Assembly (NCBI GenBank): GCA_030704615.1
Contig: CM060731.1
Location: 8,368,001-8,432,000 of the forward strand
Origin: Takakia lepidozioides
Taxonomy: Eukaryota; Streptophyta; Takakiopsida; Takakiales; Takakiaceae
DNA length: 64,000 bases
Direction: 5' to 3'
Shown: positions 21,140-32,455 of the stretch, piece by piece
Layout: the number at the start of each line of letters is the position of its first letter
Numbering within the stretch: the first letter of the stretch is position 1
The notes under the pieces: model-generated
The model's input: the letters and a program-made list of their open reading frames with translations, nothing else
Database searches by the model: none
Told to the model about the DNA's origin: nothing
Made by a program: the position numbers and the translations under genes

Positions 21140-21465
21140 TGACCTCACCCTAGGCAACATCCTGGTTGTCAAGCTTGGGTGAGAAAATCACATTGTCAAA
21201 ATTGCAGATTTTGGTACTGGATTTATAGGAACCCCATGTGACCCAAGAGTTGAGTCCAATGCTTCGGAGACATTGCTCGTAACATTCTAGGAGGGGCTGT
21301 GGTTGATGAGGAGATGTTCAAGAATATCTGCAATGAAATCGGATACCCCCAAGGACTTGGTAAAATTCGTGAATGATTGTTACGACAACGTCAACTACGA
21401 GGAGCAATTGACTTTCTTTGCCATTTGTTCCACACTTAAAAGCATAGTGAAAAAATAGAATGGGT
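21140..21465 (+). pseudogene. protein kinase remnant
   Basis: One frame reads NILVVKLG, stop, ENHIVKIADFGTGF, the pattern of a kinase catalytic-loop end and DFG motif. A frame change is followed by PKDLVKFVNDCYDNVNYEEQL, which resembles the C-lobe end of a kinase. The HRD motif and the N-lobe were not found. Stops and frame changes make it a fragment, and family assignment within kinases is not possible. Confidence 0.4.
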
Positions 21466-23415
21466 ATGTTCTCCTTTAATTTTCTAACCCGTGTGGCTGT
21501 TAATTTTGGCTCTTAATGATCATCAGTGAGTTTCTTCGAAACCCCTCTTGTAGATTTTCTTATGAAGCATATAACCTGATGCATCCAGGATAAGCTTTTG
21601 TGATCAATTAATGATGGAAAAATTGAAGAATTTCTAACATCGCTCACAATTGTATAATCATATTGCTGTGCAATCTATCATCCATGGTACTATGCATGTT
21701 TTATAGATAAAGCTAATGTTACTAGACCTTATCGCACTCTTAACTATTCACAAGTTTTTCCAAAAAAGAGGGTTCAAATTTGACATGTATAATATTGCAT
21801 CATGCCATATATACATGCATTGTGGATGGTACGGGTTATGCAATGTATGTAATATCACCTACTAGATCATATCATATATATGACGTATATGCAATAGTTT
21901 TATGCTAAAGTTTGTGGAACATGTCATGCAAACCATGAAACGAGGGTAGGGGACGGTGGACGCCTAACATGCAAGAGGCACCATCTTGTCAACATACAAA
22001 ACTAGTTGGAGTGACACGGAAAAGAGTGTCACTCTGTAACTCCCACTTGGTGATACAAAATTTGACCAAATATAAACAAAGATGATTAAGTGACACACAG
22101 CCCCATCTATGGCCACTCATGGCAGTTTAGCCATTTCTCCAAGGGGTTTAGCCACGCCAAGCTAGGGTTTGTGTCTCTTGGACTCTAGGCTTCTTTGCAC
22201 CGAGCTATGGCGGCTATGAGGAAATCAACACGGTATTCTTGCTCTTTATGGCCCCCACACACCACCAATAGTAGCTCTAATTCCAAAGGAAGATGTTTGC
22301 AGCCGAAACTAAGTGCACAAGCTTCATTTTAACTCACAAAACAACGTCCGGAGTAACATCGAGGTAATACGGAACGGGGTGATATTGATAATTGAAACCT
22401 GCAGCTTATAGCTATAGTCCATCATTGTGGTCTTTCCAATAGACTATTTGTCACTACATAACAACCAATTGCATTTTAAAATCTTTAATGATGCGTCCGA
22501 GTAAGAGGGCGTGCTAATTGAAGGGTCGACTGCGGTCACCGACAAATTACGACAGATTCCATGCTTGCATTAAATCCATATTATTCCTATTGTTTTTCTA
22601 TAATGGGCGCCTTTAGCATCCGACATATGATAAGTGGTTCGGCACAAGACAAATGGGAAAGGGTCGAAGCCACAAAAATGTATGTTGAATGCGTGTCTCA
22701 GAGAGAGGACTCCGGCCAAAGCTGATGTAATTAAGATCCACTTCACCTTGCGACTATTCCCCCTCTTGGGACTCGGCTCTATATTTTGAATGTTGCCTAT
22801 TATAACCAACCCAGCTATAAAATGGGGTTGTTCGGTTAACTGATGAACTAATGCCTAATCCGAGAATATTTGAGGACTTCTTGGCAAACCGCGTTTGTTA
22901 AGATGTGTCCAATGTCCACCTTCGAGGAAGCAATCATAGTCTTACCTCTGTGGTAGCACTTTTCTTTGGAAGGAAGAGGCTCGTATTTACATTGAGTATC
23001 AAATGGAATTTATCATGCTAATGTTGGCCCCCTTGCTTTGTTATAGGTTTTGAATGAAAAGGAGAACACTAACTCAGTATCAGCACAAGTGAATTGAGGT
23101 TCAAATCCTGGATGTCACATTGCATACTAAGCTTGCCATAGCTATTGAGCTTGCATGAGAAAGGCGAGACTAAGTTAGAGGATGAAAGTCAAAGGCGAAG
23201 CTGCTGGGCTGTTTTGCAATGTGAGATGCACAGTCCCGGCATTCAGGGAGAGAGGACCATCTCGCCAACAATGTGGGTCCAGGGAAGTCGCCTTCCTGTA
23301 TTTTTGTTTTGTGTGGAGGTATATATTCGTGATTGCTGCTACTTGTTCCCTATCCTCTCTCTCTCTTCTAGCAACACACAAGTAAGGCGTCAAGGAGAAA
23401 GAATTTGAGGCAGAT
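21466..23415. other. intergenic, no recognised gene
   Basis: AT-rich DNA without coherent reading frames. A B-box-like GAGGTTCAAATCC at about 23,096 hints at another SINE fragment, but its A box and body are not clear. The last ~250 bases form the presumptive promoter and leader of the PLAC8 gene. Confidence 0.5.
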
Positions 23416-25994
23416 ATGGCGTACCAGTACCAGTACCCGCCGGCCGGGAGTGGACAGTGGAGCTCGGGCATCTGCGGATGTTTTCAGGATTTTGAATCGT
23501 GTAAGTGAACTGAGGGGTTTCCCTCCTCTCTCGCTGTCTCTCTCCATACATTTCATAGTTAGGAGTAAGAAAAGAAGCTTCCCATGGGCAACTGCAGATA
23601 CCACATTCTTGTTTCTCTATATCCGCAATGCATTTGGACTTCACTTGTGGATCGGAGCTTCTGGGTTCTTACAACCCCCCACCTTCTAGTTCCTTCGCCC
23701 TCTGGCTAGTAGCTGCGTGCAGGGAGAAAACTGCGATCGTGAATATATGTGGTTTGAGGATCGCATGTCTTTGAATGGTGCCACCGTATGGAGTGTCGAG
23801 CTATTTCTCGGAACCATTCTGCCGCACCATGAATATCCCGTCCACCCTGGAAACTCAAAACTGAAGAGTGTTGAGTGGACTTCGCAACCATCGGCCGACC
23901 AATACATGAAACGAGAAATGAACATGTACAAATGGTTTCTACAGATTACAGAATGAGAGATTTTAAGCACAGTTTAATGTTACGAATCTCTTCCAGAAAC
24001 AAGATTGATAGAGCTAGTGTAGATTGCTGATATCCCCTACCCATTGCGGATCGTGTGCCCTCTCCCTTCACCAGTTTAGAGTACCTTGTACCACTGACAG
24101 TGACAACTCCTAGTAGTGTGACGTGTTCAGCAACCGCAGAAAGCACTTTGCATGGGACTTGGGCAATTTTGGGTAGTACACACCAAAGTTCCTGAATTAG
24201 GGAAAGAATGGGGAAAGAAACCTGGACTTGCCATCCAGGGTAGGGGTTAAATTTGAAAGACATCTTAAGGCGTGTAGCTGCCCTGAAGCTGATGGGAAAC
24301 CAAAAAATTAGCCTTTTTCTTAAACATGGAACCCGATATTTAGACTTTGTTAGCAATTTCGTCAATGAGCCAAGCTTTGGTGCTGCTTTGGGTTATGCAA
24401 GGAACTCCCAATAAATGGCTGACTCCTCTTTCATTAGCATACAAGCCTGTCACAAATGCAGCTCCTCGTTCTTTCACAATTGAAGTGGAATCTGACAAGA
24501 TGTTAGAGGGTTCATATGGTAGAACTACTCTTCTTATGTTATATTTGTATGAGGTTTAAAGGGCGTTGTTTTGAATTACCCTTGGAATGATGGATAATTT
24601 ATTAGCATGCCTTTTGCATGGCAACATTGCAACAGGCTTCTTCCTTCTTTCTGCAGTGCGGTTTGCAGTTATGCTGGTATATGAAGGTCAAAATGGCTCT
24701 TCAAGGCCATGGAAGGGTGTCAGGCTTACCCCTGATCCATAGGTGAATTGATCCGCCAACGCAGTTCTAAATGGATTGGAACCCACGGGAATTCTCCCCT
24801 AGTACATTTGATTCCCAAATGAGTGACTCCTTGTTGTTTGGCTCAACTCAATATCCTCTGAATGGGTGGGCAGGTATGTGTGCTTGGTGCTGTCCATGCG
24901 TACTTGTTGGACAAATTGCGGAAATCGTTGACCAAGGCGCCACTTGTACGTGCTCTCCGTCTCTTCTCCTTGCTCTCTTGTTCCTCTGGCTCATTTTCAC
25001 AACCCAGAATTGCAGGCCAATGTCGACCTAAATTTGTTATAATTATCTGTTGTATTTTAACCATCTGGTCTTTCACCAACATTTTGTGGGCATTTACTAC
25101 TTGACTGTATCCATGACATTTGGCACTCCATGCACCACCATTCACCACATTTGCCAAACTTCTCTTATTTCACCTACATACCTTGGATCATGCATGTGAT
25201 GACTTGTGTGGCCAGTCTCCATTCCTTACAAGAGTGCACATGGTGTGGGGTGCCTGAAACAGCATGTGGAAGTGCTGGAGCCATCTATGCACTGCTGACT
25301 ATCTTCACAGGCTGTGGATGTCTGTATTCATGTGGCTTCCGAGCCAAGCTGCGCCATAAGTACGGCCTTCCTTTGCAACCATGTGGCGATGTCTGCACTG
25401 AATGGTGCTGCACATGCTGCTCCCTTGCCCAACAATATAGGGAGCTCAACTCACGTGGCATTAATCCAGTCCTTGGTATGTTTACAGGCTCTACTGGCTC
25501 TACTTCCCTGTTTCTTGTTGTTCTCAACTCCTGTGGTGTCAATCCGGTCCTTGGTATAAGGGATAAAGGAGCAAGAGCCCCTGTTAATATTGAAGAGTCG
25601 AGAAGGAACTTGAGCGGACATAGACCAAGATGGTTGTGATTGTTTCCTAGTCAGCCACTTATTTCTTTGCATACATATGTTTTATGTCTGATAGCTCAGG
25701 ATTTGGGGAAGTTCCATTAGGTTGAAGGAATGAAGGCCTAGACTTTTCTTATTCTTTTCCCTCCACTAGATGTGTAACTGGGTTGACAAGTGGACCAGTG
25801 GTCCCTGGAGTACTGTACAAATATTACATTCATAGAAAATTTAGCCAGATCATGCATCTACCTCACGGTTCCATCTTTTCTGTGTGTGGTTTGCCATTGA
25901 CCCCAATGATAACCTTTTGTATTATGCAGGATATGAGGCCAATAAAGCTACATACGAGACCCAGGCACCACCTATGCAAAAAATGTATGGATGA
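23416..25994 (+). CDS. PLAC8-family (PCR/CNR-type) Cys-rich protein
   Basis: Four exons with matching phases give a 144-residue protein: 23,416-23,500, 24,874-24,945, 25,263-25,475 and 25,930-25,994, all with GT-AG borders. The N-terminus is MAYQYQYPPAGSGQWSSGI. The family's core follows: CCPCVLVGQIAEIVDQGATS, a hydrophobic segment AIYALLTIFTGCGCLYS, a basic FRAKLRHKYGLP, then WCCTCCSLAQQYRELNSRG and a short tail ending QKMYG. These are the diagnostic PLAC8 motifs. Plant relatives (plant cadmium resistance, cell number regulator) are small membrane proteins linked to metal transport or organ size; which role applies here is unknown. The length is slightly below the usual 150-190. A duplicated donor site offers a 26-residue longer isoform. 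Confidence 0.9.
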
Positions 25995-28464
25995 AGCCCA
26001 GTATGTTGGATAATGACACAATTACTTGGGTGTCTTTGCAAAACTGTAATTAATAGGTCTTCTGTGAATCATTCTGGCAATTTGAAATATTCATTAGATA
26101 CACATCTCAATCCACTGTCAAGATTGTTTCACTTAACTGTGGAAGGAAGGTTGTCAACTCAAACCTGTAATTAAAATGTCTTCTGTTGATTATTTGGCAG
26201 TTTGAACTATTTGTTATATGCAGATTTCAATCCGCAGAGAAGCTGAGCTGTGTGAAGATTGTTTGACTGAATTGTGGAAGGAAGGTTATGAATAAAGCAT
26301 GGTGTACTCATTACCCTAGTTTGTGACTTGTTTATGTTTATGCTATTGGACCATGTGAGACTGGTTTTGCAATTTGAAAGACAATGTGCATAATGGATTA
26401 GAAGTGCATGCAACCCGGAAGTCTGTTGCTACTGGGTGAAAGGAGTAAAGGAGTTGAGAGTGTGCCCAGTGGACTTCTGGAGTTGAAAATTTGAATAGTA
26501 ATGATTCAAAACTAAAAGAGAATTCCTGGTAAGTACTGAGAACACAAACCCCGATACTGTTAATGTGGATATATTGTGAAATAGATCTGCGTGGCAGGCT
26601 TGAAATGAGACGAGTTTTGAGCAACATTTTCCTGTGGCAATACCAATCTTGCATGATGGCTTGGAGAAAGTCCCACTGGTCCAAGACCCAGGAAAAGAGC
26701 AACCCTCGATCTTTCCAGTGGCGGAGAGAGAGAGAGAGAGCTGAAAGGACAGTCCGTTTTCATCCTGAATTCCTTACATGTGATCAAATATAAAGGGGTT
26801 TTCAGGCAAGATATTGCTTGTGCAGTAGCTTTCCCAACTCAACAGGCTATTGATGCCTCAATTATATTTCGCATGCAATAAGAATTGAAGTGGGTGAGGT
26901 TGTGTAGTATACAGAAACAGTCCCAAATGGGATAATCATAGAGTTGCCTTGGTGAGCTCTACCCTATGCTCTAACCAGTAACTTCATGTGAAAGCAGGAG
27001 ACATACAGGCGGACTGTAAACCACTTCTCAAATTTGCATAATGATACATACTACAATTTGAGGATCAAGGTCTGCAAATGTGTAATCATGATGAACTTGC
27101 CAAGCTTGATAAACAAGTTGGACTCCACCCCAGCACAAAACCCTTCAGTTATACTCCATGGAGAGAGAGATCCGGCCAGAGCGAGCGAAACTAAGAGTAA
27201 GAGCCCATTCAAATATACCTTTGACCATCGGGAACTTCAAGAAATGGTAATGGAAGAATGTTCTCTTAGATGCTCATGGATGTTCCACAGAGCTCATGCG
27301 CTACCTAACCTCGTTTTTCTCACCAAAATAACATAAAATACCTCTCGGAGATGGATGGTGGGTCTCTTTGAATGGTCAAGCTTTTGAAAATGTAGGGTTG
27401 GAAGGAAGCTTGCAAATTAGATTTAGTAGGTAGTGGTTTCAGCTTGAGTTTTGAGCCTAAGGTTTTAATTATTGCATGGACGCCTTTGTAAACATCCAGT
27501 GTAAACAAGCAGTATATTCCATACTGAAAATTCATCCGCTAAGCTCTTCAATATGAAGATGTTATCTGAGGGACGTGTACCTTGAGAAGGCATACAATGG
27601 AAGGGGAGGTGACACCTGGGAAGGCACAACATGCACTTAGAGATTTTTGATACTGATGCGGAACTCTCCTCTTCAGAATGAAGAGCAGCCAATAAATGAA
27701 TGAAGAGGCAAAATTTCCCAAATCCCTTCATTAAATTGCAATTTATGTCCTGTACATGCATTCCCAAATACGTAGGTAATATAGAGAGATACACGTATAT
27801 TACATGGCTCACAACAATCACCACTTTATACTATAGATTCATTTTTGTTTTTTTTTAAAATAATATATATATAGTCAACCATCGATAAATGCTAGTGAAG
27901 TTAGTATCAAATAAATGATGGGGATTCATCCCCTTTCATCAAAAAAAGAGAAAAAGTTAGCCTTCACTAAATGACCGTGGATAAGTGTTGAGTTTGTCAA
28001 CACTGCATATATTTTCTCAAATCTGCAATTACTAATGGATGAGTTGGCAAACTTAACACTTATCCCATTTACATCCATCCAAATATGCTAAGAAACAGAA
28101 CTGATTTTGCTCCAAATAATGGATTCTCATTGCATTTTGCGGTCGAATTTGATTGTAGTACCCCTTTTATTGGGAACCCACAAAGATGATCAGCTATGGG
28201 AGTCTTGAGATCAACAAACTTGCTTGCTTCCCATTACATCCAACCAATAGACACAACAATTATTGTTTTTTCAGTTGGACCCATACACGACAGAGATGAT
28301 AAAGACCACAATTCATTCATTGGCATAAAGACTCGCTGGATTAATGTACAGTTAAGGCAGTCCAAGGACCACCATAATTATTTGAAATGATGTTGATTTG
28401 ATCAATGGACTCATGATATTATCACATAAAGCAATAGCTTAGGCCTATCTGCAATTGTTAGATC
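25995..28464. other. intergenic, no recognised gene
   Basis: No coherent gene seen. A short (GA)n run occurs at 26,727-26,741. Open frames are short, overlapping and without recognisable motifs. Confidence 0.5.
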
Positions 28465-28469
28465 ACCAG

Positions 28470-28560
28470 TGGGTAGCTCACTTGCACAGTGCATTGAGTG
28501 CCACCCAGGTGGTTCGGGGCTCAAATCCTGCTGCTTCGTCGGGTGTGCCATAATCTTCTC
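28470..28560 (+). mobile_element. tRNA-related SINE head
   Basis: GTGGGTAGCTCACTTGCAC (A-box-like) is followed about 40 bases later by GGGGCTCAAATCCTG (B-box-like), the layout of a tRNA-derived SINE head. The sequence does not fold into a full tRNA. It is not obviously the same family as the 6.1 kb copy. Confidence 0.5.
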
Positions 28561-30940
28561 CCCCTCGCCCGGTCAGCGCAGCTGTGGCAGGTAGACATGA
28601 AGGACATGGCGCCCATGCGGAGCGACACGTGGCGGTACACCTGACCAGTGGTTGGTTCGTTGGTTGAAGCGGGCTTCATCCGCGTCACTTTCTGTTCGTC
28701 GAAGTTGCCGGGACCGTTCTGTCAAGTCTATATGCTGTTGAAATGGCTGCACAGTCGAGGCTGGATGAATCTATTTTATCGTTGACATAGTAGCGGCCGG
28801 CTGGCTCTCTTGCACGATGGAATGTTCATCCATCTGCCACCACGTGGATGAAGGATGCGATGCCGGCAGCGGTAAACACAACAACGATTCCCGGACAAAC
28901 AACCTTCATCCTATTTTCGCGCTTTGGCCGACATCATTCTTATTAGTCGTCCACTCCAGCTGTCCAGGGCGGAGGCCTGTCGGGACATGGCCGCCCTATA
29001 TGCCCACCGGCTCTCCCAGCTCTGGGTTACCGCTTTCTACCGGTGGACGCGTAGGTCTGCCGGGGCTCCCCGAACACAGGGGCCTGACGGCACGTGAGGA
29101 GCTACTGGTCGGCTGCTAACACAGCAGGCCGCCGACCAGCTCCGAGACATGTGCCGGCATCACCACTCATGTCTCGTACTATCCGGTCATGGCATGCGTC
29201 CACCCATTATAACGGGTCAACCCGTGCTGGTTTGCTTTGCAAATTCATCCGGTGACCGGTTGCACCGACTCCCATTATTTCGCACTTGACAACTGGCATG
29301 TCCCGGCTTGGCCGACCAGCCGATCCAGCTTTTTGCTTGTATTGGGAACTCGTATGGGGACACAAAGTACACATATAACCAGGTAGAAGAATCTGTAGAG
29401 TCGTGCGTAGTGCGTACCTGAATCGTAATCACATATTTGTAGGCTAGTAGGTCTGCTCCACCGCTGTTGCATCATTAATCAGGCCTCATTTATTAAAACT
29501 TAAAAGAGGTGTTTTAACTTTATTGCTCAATAGTTAGCTCGAAATATTAAAGTCGAAATCTTTGCATTATCCCCTCATTCATTGTCACATCTTTAAGACC
29601 ATAAAGTAGGGGTCTTAAGTTTACACAGTGTACATTGATTTGCTCTTTAATACTTCTACTACTACTACTACAAGTAGCTGATTTTGCACCTGTCACAAGG
29701 CATTTGACAGGCAAAAAAAGGGAAAAAAAAAATGAGCCTGTCAAAAGAAAGGCAATGAGAAAAAAATGCCTGTCACAGTGAAAGTAAAAAAAAAAATAGC
29801 CTGTCAAAAAAAGGCAGAAATTTCTGATAATTAGGGGTAATTTGATTACTAAGTCCACCTAGGAGAGGCTCACAAAGCCTGAAAGCTACAAATGAATAGA
29901 AAATCTGCGGAGATTACCGATAGTTATTAGCAATTTTATTAGTAAGTCCACCTAGAGGCTAGGAGTGGCTAAAAAAGGTACAAATTGTTAGTAGTTTTTG
30001 TTAATCTTACTAGTAAGTCCACCTAGGGGAGCCTCACCCAGCACTGCCAGCAGTGTTTTTCTTAGGAAATTTGGAAAACGGCACGAGTGGCTACAGAGTT
30101 TTGCTGAAAATAGCAGTATATTCTGTTCATCCACTGAAATCTTCCACTTCTGCCATGAAAAACATGGGACTTTTGACAGAATATTCTTTTTATTTTTGAG
30201 GTCGAAATCTGGCGAAAATTCGCCTATAAAAAAAACGCTGACTGCCAGCTGCCCTTCTTTGTGTTTCAAGCCTTAAACCTCCAAGCTTACTTAGGCTCTC
30301 CCTCTTTGTTTCCGTGTGTGCTCCAGCCTCCATTCTTAGTTTTCTTTTTTTTTCTTTTTTTTTTGAGACCGGGTGTTGAGTAGACAGATATTTGGAAATA
30401 TCCATTTTGGATAATGTGGGCATGCACTTGCTTTCTTGTTTCTAGGTCTTTACTCTTGATACACCCTTGTAAAATGCACAATTACATACTGGAGTTTGGC
30501 GGCCAAAATGAATTGCTGGTTCAAATCGTGTAGTGCCCGTTTGATTTGTTCTCCCTTACACGGTGTACCGAAGCCACAACAGTGCAAGAAACATTCTTCT
30601 TGAGTCCCTCTCCTTATCCTGTTTCAAAAGCATTTCGACACGGCCATCCTACATGACTCAAAATCCTAACTTACAATCAACTGGCATATTGTATTCCTAG
30701 CTCATTGATAAGCCAAGAGAATATCTCTCAAAGAAGAGAGGCTTGGGATTAAGTATGAAGAGGTTAAAAATGCTAAAGTCTTATAGTTAGAGAATAAGTG
30801 GTACAAATGCTACATGTTTGGGTTGGAACCCATGAAAATAGTAAAGACAATACCACATGTATTCATGGACTGGAGCTTCACTAATTGTAGCTGTAAGAAG
30901 TTCACATTTTTTGTTTTTTTTTGTTTTTTTAGTTCACATT
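28561..30940. other. intergenic, GC-rich block then repeats
   Basis: 28,560-29,330 is GC-rich with short chance frames. 29,680-29,820 repeats the word GCCTGTCA with A-runs at least three times. AGTCCACCTAG recurs at about 29,852, 29,945 and 30,016. No gene is supported. Confidence 0.5.
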
Positions 30941-32455
30941 TTTTTTTTTTTTTTTTTTCTTTTGAAGAGGGGCGGAGGCCTCAGAATTTTATAAATAAAG
31001 GACATGAAAGTCCGAAAAATACAATAGGGCGAAATAACGGCGATGAACATAACAGAAAGAGATCACTACGAGAGAACCAAAAGGGAAAAATAACCTCTTT
31101 CAAGGGTGCCCTGGAGGCTGATCCAGGAAAGCTCTGCTTCGTGACCAACCAACCAAAGAGGGGGAAAAAAAGCAAACAGAACGATCTGTCGCCCCATAGA
31201 AGAGTCTCTAAGAGAGGCTAGGCCTTCAAGCCGTGGAATCGCAGATTAAAACTAGCATAGAAGCTAAGAAGCCACTGGCTGCAGTAGCAAAGAGGTGGTA
31301 ATGCTAGGGCAGAACGAAGAGTAATATAACCAGCCTGCTGCATCAGTAGTTCCCGCGGTTCTTTTTGTAAGTAACAAAAGAGAGGTGAGTCCTAGATCTG
31401 GTGGATCGAAGAGAATGGTGGTGCCTCCAATTTATTTCTAAATCGTCCTTCTCAACAAGTGAAGGTTGGGAGCTAAAGGAACTCCCAGCTTGGAGGGATG
31501 GAGTCCTTCCAGTGAATTCCAGTCCCTGCTGAATCTCTAGTGTAGATGGTGGCTCCTTTTCCCCAAGTGTCGTCGAATTTGGTGAGTAGCTGAGTCCCCT
31601 TTCTGCCCTCACACCTGCGAAGAGCTATTCCCAACACCCGCCACGCCCTACGGGCCTCAGACAACAGGTCTGAGTGAACCAGACAAAGAATCACTCTTAC
31701 ACTGCAAGGCCTCCCAACAAAGACATTGGCACATCTGCCCACAATTTACCCTGCAAGAAATTTAAAAACAGAATGGAAGGGCAAGGCATTGGAAGCTGTT
31801 TCCATTGGCTATAGAAAGCCAGGACCTGCACCCAAACAACAGCAACAAGAGGGCATTCAAACAGACAGTGTTCTAATGATTCCGAAGCCTGTAGCCCACA
31901 AGAAGTACATAACATGGAGCCATCCGAGATGTGAGCTTTGACAGGAAGGATTGTATTGACCAATTTCCATAAGAAACCAGTGATTTTAGAAGCCTTGTCC
32001 TTCTTCCAGACGTCACCCCAGATAACAAAGATCACAAAGGGACAGTCAGAAATGTAAGACCATTTCAAGGTCCATTTGGCATCCAGAGAGGAGGTTTTTT
32101 TGAGAAGGGAAGACCCCAGCTTTACCAAATATTTAAAAAAGGGGGTGCTCTTTCTATCATCCCAATTCCATTCGACTGGATCGAATTGAAGGAGTGAAAC
32201 TGGAGCTCGAAGGAACCATACAAGGAAGGGGTTTGTATGTCTACCCTGATCCAGCGAAGGATTTACCTCCCCCGTCGCCATGCAAATTACACGGATGGCA
32301 TAGCATTTGATCTCTTCAAGTTCACACAGAAGAGGGAAGGTTAGGGCACCCGAATCCTTAACCTGGAAACTCCATCCTTGGATTTGGTTTCTCTCCTTGG
32401 AGTTCTTTTCATTTTTCGTTTCAATTTCATATGACAAAATTGTGTGAAAGGTCAA
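30941..32455 (-). pseudogene. LINE (L1-like) 3' end with zinc-binding RT tail
   Basis: A 252-residue minus-strand frame (32,455-31,697) has the zf-RVT pattern found at the C-terminal end of plant L1-type LINE polyproteins: KITGFLWKLVNTILPVKAHI, then CTSCG, then LEHCLFECPLVAVVW. It continues in broken frames to about 31,000 and ends at a T-run at 30,941-30,958, which is the poly(A) tail on the minus strand, next to ATAAATAAAGG-like 3' UTR sequence. The catalytic RT and endonuclease parts are absent, as expected for a 5'-truncated insertion. Confidence 0.75.

Noticed and set aside
24347-24559. 70-codon frame in the PLAC8 first intron
   Set aside because: No similarity to the PLAC8 family and no splice sites that keep the phase.
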